A DNA stretch of 5,704 bases, taken from Clostridia bacterium (GTDB lineage: Bacteria; Bacillota; Clostridia; Oscillospirales; Butyricicoccaceae). Below the pieces are notes generated by a model. It saw only the letters and a list, made by a program, of their open reading frames with translations, did no database searches and was not told the origin of the DNA. Positions 1 through 4,968 of the stretch are shown in pieces. Numbering within the stretch: position 1 is the stretch's first letter; every line of letters starts with the position of its first letter. A program made the position numbers and the translations under genes. The stretch spans positions 1-5,704 of the forward strand of contig JAFQVZ010000080.1 in the NCBI GenBank assembly GCA_017407765.1, in the 5' to 3' direction.

Positions 1-172
1 CGATGTGGTCGACCGAATCGTCGCTGCCGCTCTGGTCATTGTCGCCGGGTCTCCACTGATCACCGTGACGGGCAAGGACATTGACCTGAATCAGGCTGAA
101 CATCATTGTGATGCTGAGGAAGAGGGAAAGGCCTCTGCGGCCCAGCACACTGAGTTTGCGTCTACTTGTCAT
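1..172 (-). CDS. N-terminus of a secreted or membrane-anchored protein with signal peptide (partial, function unknown)
   Basis: This is a minus-strand reading frame starting with ATG at 172 and open to the window edge (57 codons), so the C-terminal part is missing. The first residues are MTSRRKLSVLGRRG, a basic n-region, followed by a hydrophobic stretch at about residues 15-35 (LSLFLSITMMFSLIQ, then VNVLA). The VLA end is a plausible signal peptidase I site, with cleavage after about residue 35. The mature start is hydrophilic and rich in Asp, Ser and Gly (GDNDQSGSDDSVD), as in a linker leading to an extracellular domain. A strong RBS (AAAGGAG, 180-186) sits 7 bases before the ATG and a consensus-like promoter lies upstream on the same strand. 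No domain is visible, so the function is unknown. The paired arginines do not make a canonical twin-arginine motif. Export is well supported; identity is not. Confidence 0.8.
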   Translation of the reverse strand, partial: MTSRRKLSVLGRRGLSLFLSITMMFSLIQVNVLARHGDQWRPGDNDQSGSDDSVDHI

Positions 173-179
173 AGTATCG

Positions 180-186
180 CTCCTTT
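180..186 (-). promoter_or_regulatory. Ribosome binding site of the partial secreted-protein gene
   Basis: On the minus strand this reads AAAGGAG, 7 bases before the ATG at 172. It fixes the start of the partial gene and is the main reason for preferring this frame over the plus-strand open frame that overlaps it. Confidence 0.75.
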
Positions 187-263
187 AGTTAGATTCCAAA
201 GAAGGGGGAACCAGGCAAGGTTGGGTCAGTTCTTAGAAGGTTGCACTTCATTTGGTTAACTTG

Positions 264-292
264 ATTATACCATGCGCCGGAGTCCAAATCAA
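264..292 (-). promoter_or_regulatory. Sigma-A-type promoter with extended -10, driving the leftward secreted-protein gene
   Basis: Read on the minus strand: -35 TTGATT (287-292), a 17-base spacer, and -10 TATAAT (264-269, a perfect match). The -10 is preceded by TGG, giving the extended -10 form TGnTATAAT. The expected start of transcription is near 257, which leaves an untranslated leader of about 85 bases before the ATG at 172. I saw no strong terminator or antiterminator hairpin in that leader. Confidence 0.72.
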
Positions 293-343
293 TATAATAT
301 GTGCAGATCAACGATAAAAAATTACACATACTTAGGGAACTTA

Positions 344-363
344 ACCATTTAAAACAGAATGGT
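344..363. repeat. Short inverted repeat ACCATT-8-AATGGT upstream of the MATE gene
   Basis: ACCATT (344-349) and AATGGT (358-363) are exact reverse complements separated by 8 bases. The flanks extend the symmetry imperfectly (TTA before, GTAA after). It abuts, and shares base 363 with, the next inverted repeat, whose spacer is also 8 bases. It could be half of a compound operator or chance in AT-rich DNA. Confidence 0.35.
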
Positions 364-376
364 GTAAAGTTATAAT
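348..376 (+). promoter_or_regulatory. Possible second, upstream promoter for the MATE gene
   Basis: TTTAAA (348-353), a 17-base spacer and a perfect TATAAT (371-376). The -35 is a weak match (4 of 6). The -10 lies in the 8-base gap between the inverted TGTAAAG/CTTTACA heptamers, so a protein bound there would block it. It is less convincing than the promoter at 406-434. Confidence 0.4.
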
Positions 377-411
377 GCTTTACATGTCCTGCGAAATGGG
401 AATGCTTTACA
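363..411. repeat. Cluster of three TGTAAAG/CTTTACA heptamers (operator-like) at the MATE promoter
   Basis: TGTAAAG at 363-369 is followed by its exact reverse complement CTTTACA at 378-384, with 8 bases between them. CTTTACA occurs again at 405-411. The second and third copies belong to an 11-base direct repeat, AATGCTTTACA, at 374-384 and 401-411 (27 bases apart). The third copy contains the -35 box TTTACA of the probable MATE promoter. The arrangement suggests a dimeric regulator binding an inverted pair plus an extra half-site over the promoter. I cannot assign it to a known regulator family. Confidence 0.55.
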
Positions 412-434
412 AAGCGTATTTTATAAGCTAAAAT
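406..434 (+). promoter_or_regulatory. Probable main promoter of the MATE gene
   Basis: -35 TTTACA (406-411, 5 of 6), a 17-base spacer, and -10 TAAAAT (429-434, 5 of 6). Transcription would start near 441, giving a leader of about 28 bases before the ATG at 469. The -35 is part of a repeated 11-base element, so the promoter is probably regulated. Confidence 0.65.
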
Positions 435-468
435 ATGGGCATATTATAATTTGATTAAGAGGTGCAGC

Positions 469-1872
469 ATGGAAAAAGCCAAAGTAAGCAAATATAAATG
501 GAGCCTTCTTCCGGCAATACTGACTCTTGCGTGGCCCACCATGATGGAGCAGCTTATGCAGACGGCGGTCCAGTATATCGATACGGCTATGGTAGGTTCG
601 ATAGGAACACATGCCACGGCAGCTGTCGGCGCTACCAGCACGGTAAGCTGGCTTATTGGCAGCACAGTGTCGGCTATCGGTGTCGGATTTCTTTCGTTTC
701 TTGCTCAGGCATACGGGGCAGGAGACAGAGATGCTGCCACGCGTGCTTCTTCTCAGGCAGTTATTGCCGTTCTTGCATCGGGCATATTTTTTACAGTAGT
801 TGCTCTTTCTTTGAGTGGATTGGTTCCGGTATGGATGCAGGTAGACCCCGAGATACAGGATATCTCGTCTAAATACTTCTTTATTATATACACACCCATG
901 CTTGCAAGGGCGGCTACGATAATTTTTGGAACAATGCTCAGAGCGGTAGGCGATACAAAAACACCTATGAGGGTAGGTATTATCGTTAATCTCGTTAATA
1001 TCGTTCTTAATTTTCTGATGATCTATGAAACCAGAAGCTATGTTATCGGCGGATTGAGCATTACAATTCCGGGTTTCGGATGGGGTATTATCGGTGCGGG
1101 CACGGCCAGTGCGATTTCTTTTGCAGTAGGCGGAATACTTACCACAATTGCTATCTGGAAGCATCCCGTTATTTCACCCAGCGGGCAGAAGCTTAAGCTG
1201 GATATGGAGATCCTCAGGCCCTGCATGAAGGTGGCATTCCCCAATGCCCTTCAGCGCTTTGGAACATCTCTCGGCTTTGTTGCTTTTGCTGCAATGATCA
1301 ACTCCCTTGGCGAGGTTTCAACAGCGGCCCACACGATTGCCAACACAGTAGAGTCGGCCTTCTATATCCCGGGTTATGGTATGCAGACAGCGGCAGCCAC
1401 ACTTGCGGGAAATGCAATGGGAGCAGGGGATAAACAGCGTATGGAAGATATTGCAAGACTGATCCTCTTTATAGAAGTGCTGCTTATGATCGCCTCGGGA
1501 GGTCTTCTGTTTGCATTTGCTCCTGCAATGATGGGTATGTTCTCAAGTAACCCCGAGGTTATTGCCTTGGGTGCTGTTGTGCTGAGGATGGTAGCGGTTT
1601 CCGAGCCTTTCTATGGAGTATCTATTATCATCGAAGGCATGATGCTTGGTGTAGGCAACACGGTTACGCCGTTTATTTATAATATCCTTGGAATGTGGGG
1701 CATCCGCATCGTGGGAACCTTCATTACAACTCAGCTTATGAGCATGAGCCTTGTTGCAGCATGGGCATGCATGATAATGCATAATCTGTTCCTGTTCATT
1801 GTTTATGCAATACATTATATGAAGGTCACATGGAACCCCCTAAACAAGAAAAAGAGCACCGCAAAAGCATAA
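469..1872 (+). CDS. MATE-family multidrug/cation antiporter (NorM-like)
   Basis: A complete 467-residue inner-membrane transporter, the usual MATE length, with about 12 hydrophobic segments in two six-helix lobes. Known members export drugs or other organic compounds in exchange for Na+ or H+; the substrate here cannot be read from sequence. The two lobes show the expected duplication: QAYGAGDRDAA (80-90) against GNAMGAGDKQR (314-324), and LRAVGDTKTP (157-166) against MLGVGNTVTP (392-401). Asp38 in YIDTAMVG matches the conserved TM1 Asp of NorM-type MATEs. By eye alignment, the TM7 region (about 254-280) lacks the Glu used for cation binding in Vibrio NorM. The start is ATG 469: AAGAGGTG (457-464) precedes it closely. 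A TTG at 451 in frame overlaps the RBS region and is unlikely. The C-terminal tail is Lys-rich (NKKKSTAKA). No terminator is visible after the stop, so read-through into the YegP-like gene is possible. Confidence 0.93.
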   Translation: MEKAKVSKYKWSLLPAILTLAWPTMMEQLMQTAVQYIDTAMVGSIGTHATAAVGATSTVSWLIGSTVSAIGVGFLSFLAQAYGAGDRDAATRASSQAVIAVLASGIFFTVVALSLSGLVPVWMQVDPEIQDISSKYFFIIYTPMLARAATIIFGTMLRAVGDTKTPMRVGIIVNLVNIVLNFLMIYETRSYVIGGLSITIPGFGWGIIGAGTASAISFAVGGILTTIAIWKHPVISPSGQKLKLDMEILRPCMKVAFPNALQRFGTSLGFVAFAAMINSLGEVSTAAHTIANTVESAFYIPGYGMQTAAATLAGNAMGAGDKQRMEDIARLILFIEVLLMIASGGLLFAFAPAMMGMFSSNPEVIALGAVVLRMVAVSEPFYGVSIIIEGMMLGVGNTVTPFIYNILGMWGIRIVGTFITTQLMSMSLVAAWACMIMHNLFLFIVYAIHYMKVTWNPLNKKKSTAKA

Positions 1873-1882
1873 ATTAATTAAT

Positions 1883-1896
1883 ATTTCTTGCAAATT
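1883..1896 (+). repeat. 14-base element ATTTCTTGCA-A-ATT over the YegP-like promoter (inverted copy at 2433-2446)
   Basis: The element overlaps the -35 box of the YegP-like gene. A reverse-complement copy with one mismatch (13 of 14) lies at 2433-2446, upstream of the hydrogenase promoter. It could be a shared regulator site or chance in AT-rich sequence. Confidence 0.3.
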
Positions 1897-1916
1897 GCGC
1901 GATTCTATTGTATATT
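1888..1916 (+). promoter_or_regulatory. Promoter of the YegP-like gene
   Basis: -35 TTGCAA (1888-1893), a 17-base spacer, and -10 TATATT (1911-1916, 5 of 6). The expected start is near 1923, with a leader of about 26 bases carrying the RBS AGGAGG at 1935-1940. It lies wholly in the 76-base gap after the MATE gene. Confidence 0.65.
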
Positions 1917-1948
1917 TTAGTTAAATAACAAAGCAGGAGGATAAAGTT

Positions 1949-2317
1949 ATGGGAAAGTTTGTAATTCGTACGGTAAACAGCGGTATTAAGTTCGATCTTA
2001 AGGCAACAAACGGCCAGGTCATCGCCACATCGGAAGTATACACAACAATGGCTGCCTGCAAAAATGGCGTAGCAAGTGTCCAGAAGAATGCACCTGAAGC
2101 TGCAGTAGAAAACCAGACAGTAGAGGGATATGCGGCAGAGCGCCATCCCAAGTTTGAAGTATATGCCGATAAGGGCGGCGAGTTCCGTTTCCGTCTCAAG
2201 GCAACAAACGGCCAGATCATTGCTACATCGGAAGGCTATACAACATTGGCTAACTGCCTTAACGGTGTCGAGTCGGTCAAGAAGAACTCTGTTGATGCAG
2301 AGATCGTAGAGGAATAA
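1949..2317 (+). CDS. YegP/UPF0339 family protein (two DUF1508 repeats)
   Basis: A complete 122-residue small soluble protein with no signal peptide or membrane segment. It consists of two tandem copies of one domain, at about residues 3-55 and 68-120. Each copy has the pattern F-x-LKATNGQ-x-IATSE-x-YTT-x-A-x-C-x-NGV-x-SV-x-KN. This is the signature of the DUF1508 family (E. coli YegP is also a two-repeat protein); the biochemical role of the family is not established to my knowledge. The copies are also close in DNA: AAGGCAACAAACGGCCAG is identical at 2000-2017 and 2198-2215. The start is ATG 1949, 8 bases after a perfect AGGAGG (1935-1940). It has its own promoter and is closed by a strong terminator, so it is probably a stand-alone, well-expressed gene unrelated to the hydrogenase operon downstream. 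The family call is firm; the function is unknown. Confidence 0.93.
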   Translation: MGKFVIRTVNSGIKFDLKATNGQVIATSEVYTTMAACKNGVASVQKNAPEAAVENQTVEGYAAERHPKFEVYADKGGEFRFRLKATNGQIIATSEGYTTLANCLNGVESVKKNSVDAEIVEE

Positions 2318-2332
2318 TTTCACAGGTATTCG

Positions 2333-2363
2333 AAGGGCTCCGGTCAGAACCGGAGCCCTTTTT
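2333..2363 (+). terminator. Intrinsic terminator after the YegP-like gene
   Basis: A perfect 10-bp GC-rich stem, GGGCTCCGGT (2335-2344) with ACCGGAGCCC (2349-2358), closes a CAGA loop and is followed by five T (2359-2363). Two A-T pairs (A2333-A2334 with T2359-T2360) can lengthen the stem. It starts 15 bases after the stop codon and separates this gene from the hydrogenase operon. Confidence 0.93.
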
Positions 2364-2432
2364 GTGTATGAAAAGATGAAAAAACTAAAAAATGGAAAAG
2401 GAAGTCTGAAAAACCGAGAAAAAACATTGTTT

Positions 2433-2446
2433 AATATGCAAGAAAT
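2433..2446 (-). repeat. Inverted copy of the 14-base element found at 1883-1896
   Basis: On the minus strand this reads ATTTCTTGCA-T-ATT, matching 13 of 14 bases of the element at the YegP-like promoter. It lies about 35 bases upstream of the hydrogenase -35 box, in an AT-rich stretch (2364-2481) that otherwise holds no convincing gene. Confidence 0.3.
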
Positions 2447-2481
2447 TATTGATATATCTTTCACAAAAAGCTTCAAACAGT

Positions 2482-2510
2482 ATGACAAAGATGTAACGAA
2501 GATGTATAAT
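2482..2510 (+). promoter_or_regulatory. Promoter of the hydrogenase operon
   Basis: -35 ATGACA (2482-2487, 5 of 6), a 17-base spacer, and a perfect -10 TATAAT (2505-2510). Transcription is expected from about 2517, giving an A-rich leader of about 69 bases before hydC. It follows the terminator of the preceding gene, so hydCBA should be an independent unit. The -10 is embedded in a perfect palindrome, which suggests repression by a DNA-binding protein. Confidence 0.75.
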
Positions 2511-2516
2511 ACATCT
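2488..2516. repeat. Operator-like palindrome and direct half-site over the hydrogenase -10
   Basis: AGATGTATAATACATCT (2500-2516) is a perfect 17-bp inverted repeat: 8 bases, a central A at 2508, 8 bases. It contains the whole -10 box. The half-site AAGATGTA occurs at 2499-2506 and again in direct orientation at 2488-2495, exactly 11 bases upstream, about one helical turn. This geometry is typical of a regulator bound between -35 and the start site. It does not match the Rex consensus TTGTTAA-N4-TTAACAA that I know for redox-controlled fermentation genes. Its spacing resembles the 7-1-7 layout of Fur/PerR boxes, but the bases fit those poorly. Confidence 0.6.
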
Positions 2517-2585
2517 ATTACAGAATTGGCATTTATTTGCTGAATCTATAAAAGAAAAAGGTTAGAGAAATTGGAGGAGATTTCA

Positions 2586-3062
2586 ATGCTGGAGAAGTCG
2601 TTTTACGACAAGACCGATGAGATCATTGCAGTTCACGGCGAGAAAGCCTCTTCGCTTATTCCCATTATGCAGGATATTCAGGCAGAATACCGTTATCTTC
2701 CGCCTGAGCTTCTTGTATATATTGCGAAAAAGCTGGGTATCAACGAGGCAAAAGCCTATGGCGTCGCCACTTTTTATGAGAACTTTTCCTTCGATCCCAA
2801 GGGAAAGTATATCATCAAGGTCTGCGACGGAACGGCCTGTCATGTAAGAAAATCAACCGCTATCCTCGATAGGATATATTCTGATCTTGGGCTTTCGAAG
2901 GAGAAGAACACCACTGACGACATGCTGTTTACGGTAGAAACAGTTTCGTGTCTTGGCGCGTGCGGTCTTGCTCCGGTCATGATGGTCAATGATACGGTAT
3001 ATCCTTCCATGACACCTGATGCAGCCACCGAGCTGCTCAAAAAGCTGAGAGAGGAGGCATAA
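2586..3062 (+). CDS. hydC: Bifurcating-type [FeFe]-hydrogenase subunit HydC (NuoE-like, [2Fe-2S])
   Basis: A complete 158-residue cytoplasmic protein of the NuoE/HydC (HndA) family. It has a helical N-terminal part (about 1-65, with YRYLPPELL and AYGVATFYENF) and a thioredoxin-like [2Fe-2S] domain (about 74-158). The four expected cluster ligands are visible as C80-x4-C85 in VCDGTACH and C122-x3-C126 in SCLGACGLAP. The subunit passes electrons within the HydABC complex next to the flavin subunit. The start is ATG 2586, 6 bases after GGAGGAG (2573-2579); an in-frame TTG at 2571 overlaps this RBS and is unlikely. It is first in the operon, and its last codons (GAG GAG GCA) contain the RBS of hydB, so translation of the two is probably coupled. 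NuoE of complex I is the alternative reading, but the HydB and HydA neighbours argue for hydrogenase. Confidence 0.93.
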   Translation: MLEKSFYDKTDEIIAVHGEKASSLIPIMQDIQAEYRYLPPELLVYIAKKLGINEAKAYGVATFYENFSFDPKGKYIIKVCDGTACHVRKSTAILDRIYSDLGLSKEKNTTDDMLFTVETVSCLGACGLAPVMMVNDTVYPSMTPDAATELLKKLREEA

Positions 3063-3063
3063 T

Positions 3064-4953
3064 ATGCAGAGAATACAGAGCCATGCCGAGCTTGATTTTG
3101 TCAAGGGCAATGCCCTTGAGGCGATCAGAAACAGCAAATGCAGGATCCTTATCTGTGCGGGAACAGGATGTCTTGCCGGCGGAAGCGGCAAGATCTATGA
3201 AGAGATGTGCCGCCTTATTGCCGGTTCGCCCGATACCGAGGTACTGTTTGGGCCTGAGATAGCTCATGGAAAGGAAACCGAGGATCATGTCAGAAAGAGC
3301 GGATGCCACGGATTCTGCGAAATGGGTCCTCTTATGAGGATCGAGCCTATGGGCATACTTTACACAAAGGTCAAGCTCGAAGACTGCGAAGAAATTTTTG
3401 AGAAAACCATAAAGAAGGGCGAGGTCATAAGCCGCCTTCTTTACAAACAGAACGGTGTTGAGTATCAGAAACAGGAAGAGATTCCTTTCTATGAGAAGCA
3501 GACACGCCTTGTTCTTGAAAACTGCGGCCACATCGATGCCGAGCATATCGAAGAGGCTATTGCCCATGACGCATATCAGGGCATCGCAAAGGCGCTTTTC
3601 ACAATGACTCCTGATGAGGTTATAAAGGTTATCACCGATTCCAACCTGCGCGGACGCGGCGGCGGCGGTTTCCCCGCCGGACGCAAGTGGAGCCAGGTGG
3701 CAAGGCAGAAAGAGCCTGTCCGTTACATAGTCTGTAACGGTGACGAGGGCGACCCCGGCGCATTCATGGATCGCTCCATTATGGAAGGTGACCCTCACAA
3801 GATGATCGAGGGCATGATGATCGCAGCCTACGCAGTAGGTGCTCAGGAGGGCTATATATATGTCCGTGCCGAATATCCGCTTGCGATCAACCGTCTGAAG
3901 ACCGCTATCGCACAGGCAGAGGAGAGAGGCCTTTTGGGAGATAATATCTTTGGCACAGACTTCAGCTTCCATCTGCACATCAATCGCGGTGCCGGTGCAT
4001 TTGTATGCGGCGAGGGTTCTGCACTTACCGCATCTATCGAGGGCAAACGAGGCATGCCTCGTGTAAAACCTCCCCGCACAGTCGAACAGGGACTCTGGGA
4101 GAAGCCTACAGTCCTCAATAATGTTGAGACATTTGCCAATGTTCCTATGATCATCAATCGCGGTGTTGAATGGTACCGCAGTATAGGCCCCGAAACCAGT
4201 CCCGGCACAAAGGCCTTTGCACTCACCGGTACAGTAAACAACACAGGCCTTATTGAGGTACCTATGGGTACAACTCTGCGAGAGGTCATCTTTGACATCG
4301 GCGGCGGCATCAAGGGTGACGGAAAGTTCAAGGCGGTTCAGATAGGCGGCCCTTCCGGCGGATGTCTTACCGAACAGCATCTTGATGTAAAGCTGGACTT
4401 TGATTCGCTTAAAAAGCTGGGTGCCATGATCGGTTCGGGCGGACTTGTTGTAATGGATGACAAGACCTGCATGGTAGAGGTTGCAAGGTTCTTCATGAAC
4501 TTTACCCAGAATGAGAGCTGCGGAAAATGCGTACCCTGCAGAGAGGGAACCAAGCGCATGCTTGAGATACTCGAGCGCATAGTATCCGGCAGAGGAAAGC
4601 CTGAGGATCTGGGTATGCTTGAGGAACTGGCCCAGATGATCACCGAAACCGCCCTTTGCGGCCTCGGTAAGAGTGCGGCACAGCCCGTTATGAGCACACT
4701 TAAGCTTTTCAGAGATGAATATGAGGCCCATGTAAATGAGCATAGATGTCCCGCACATGCCTGCACAGCTATGCGACGCTTCGTCATTGATCCCGAAAAG
4801 TGCAAAGGCTGTTCCAAGTGCGCACGCGGATGTCCGGTAGGCGCTATAAGCGGTCAGCTTAAGTCGCCTTTCAGCATCGATCCTCAGAAATGCATCAAGT
4901 GCGGTGCCTGCGAGAGCTCCTGTCCCTTCGGTGCTATACATACAGAGTGGTAA
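3064..4953 (+). CDS. hydB: Bifurcating-type [FeFe]-hydrogenase subunit HydB (NuoF-like flavin and NAD(P)H-binding subunit)
   Basis: A complete 629-residue multi-cluster flavoprotein, longer than plain NuoF because of extra domains at both ends. The N-terminal thioredoxin-like [2Fe-2S] domain has C31-x4-C36 and C81-x3-C85. The FMN/NAD(P)H core has the glycine loop GRGGGGFPAGRKW (197-209), NGDEGDPGAFMDR (225-237) and GAGAFVCGEGSAL (309-321). An SLBB-type region (about 385-465) is followed by the NuoF [4Fe-4S] site C486, C489, C492 and C532 (ESCGKCVPCREGT, then LCGLG). A linker with His558, His560, C562 and C567 may bind a metal. The C-terminal two-cluster ferredoxin domain has C580/583/586/590 and C610/613/616/620. 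The FMN is the expected bifurcation site between NAD(P)H and ferredoxin. The RBS AGGAGG (3052-3057) lies within hydC and only one base separates the genes. The motif CGEGSAL differs from the usual NuoF CGEETAL. Confidence 0.95.
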   Translation: MQRIQSHAELDFVKGNALEAIRNSKCRILICAGTGCLAGGSGKIYEEMCRLIAGSPDTEVLFGPEIAHGKETEDHVRKSGCHGFCEMGPLMRIEPMGILYTKVKLEDCEEIFEKTIKKGEVISRLLYKQNGVEYQKQEEIPFYEKQTRLVLENCGHIDAEHIEEAIAHDAYQGIAKALFTMTPDEVIKVITDSNLRGRGGGGFPAGRKWSQVARQKEPVRYIVCNGDEGDPGAFMDRSIMEGDPHKMIEGMMIAAYAVGAQEGYIYVRAEYPLAINRLKTAIAQAEERGLLGDNIFGTDFSFHLHINRGAGAFVCGEGSALTASIEGKRGMPRVKPPRTVEQGLWEKPTVLNNVETFANVPMIINRGVEWYRSIGPETSPGTKAFALTGTVNNTGLIEVPMGTTLREVIFDIGGGIKGDGKFKAVQIGGPSGGCLTEQHLDVKLDFDSLKKLGAMIGSGGLVVMDDKTCMVEVARFFMNFTQNESCGKCVPCREGTKRMLEILERIVSGRGKPEDLGMLEELAQMITETALCGLGKSAAQPVMSTLKLFRDEYEAHVNEHRCPAHACTAMRRFVIDPEKCKGCSKCARGCPVGAISGQLKSPFSIDPQKCIKCGACESSCPFGAIHTEW

Positions 4954-4968
4954 TGGGAGGTAAGAAGC

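Noticed and set aside
189..251. 20-codon leader peptide (begins MKCNLLRTDP) in the 5' leader of the minus-strand gene
   Set aside because: Its ATG is only about 6 bases from the predicted transcription start and has no RBS. The peptide has no run of one amino acid that would suggest attenuation.
5..259. Plus-strand open frame of 84 codons at the left edge
   Set aside because: It has no RBS at its start and is antisense to a frame with a signal peptide, RBS and promoter. Its translation looks random.
298..330. TATGTG (298-303) and CACATA (325-330) inverted pair
   Set aside because: Six bases with a 21-base loop in AT-rich DNA is weak and not clearly placed relative to either promoter.
421..1164. 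Minus-strand open frames inside the MATE gene (also 444-665, 1038-1244 and 1543-1815)
   Set aside because: They are shadows of the MATE coding frame, with no domains and low-complexity translations.
2427..2446. Possible Rex site (TTGTTTAA...) upstream of the hydrogenase promoter
   Set aside because: Only the left half resembles the Rex half-site TTGTTAA; the right half has no TTAACAA at the proper spacing.
1874..2488. Minus-strand open frame of 204 codons across the YegP-like gene and terminator
   Set aside because: It is antisense to a recognised two-repeat family protein, crosses the intrinsic terminator and has no recognisable domain.
2376..2543. Possible 55-residue Lys-rich small protein (begins MKKLKNGKGS) between the terminator and hydC
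   Set aside because: There is no RBS before the ATG, the start lies 13 bases after the terminator T-run, and the frame runs through the hydrogenase promoter. A-rich DNA on this strand makes such open frames likely by chance.
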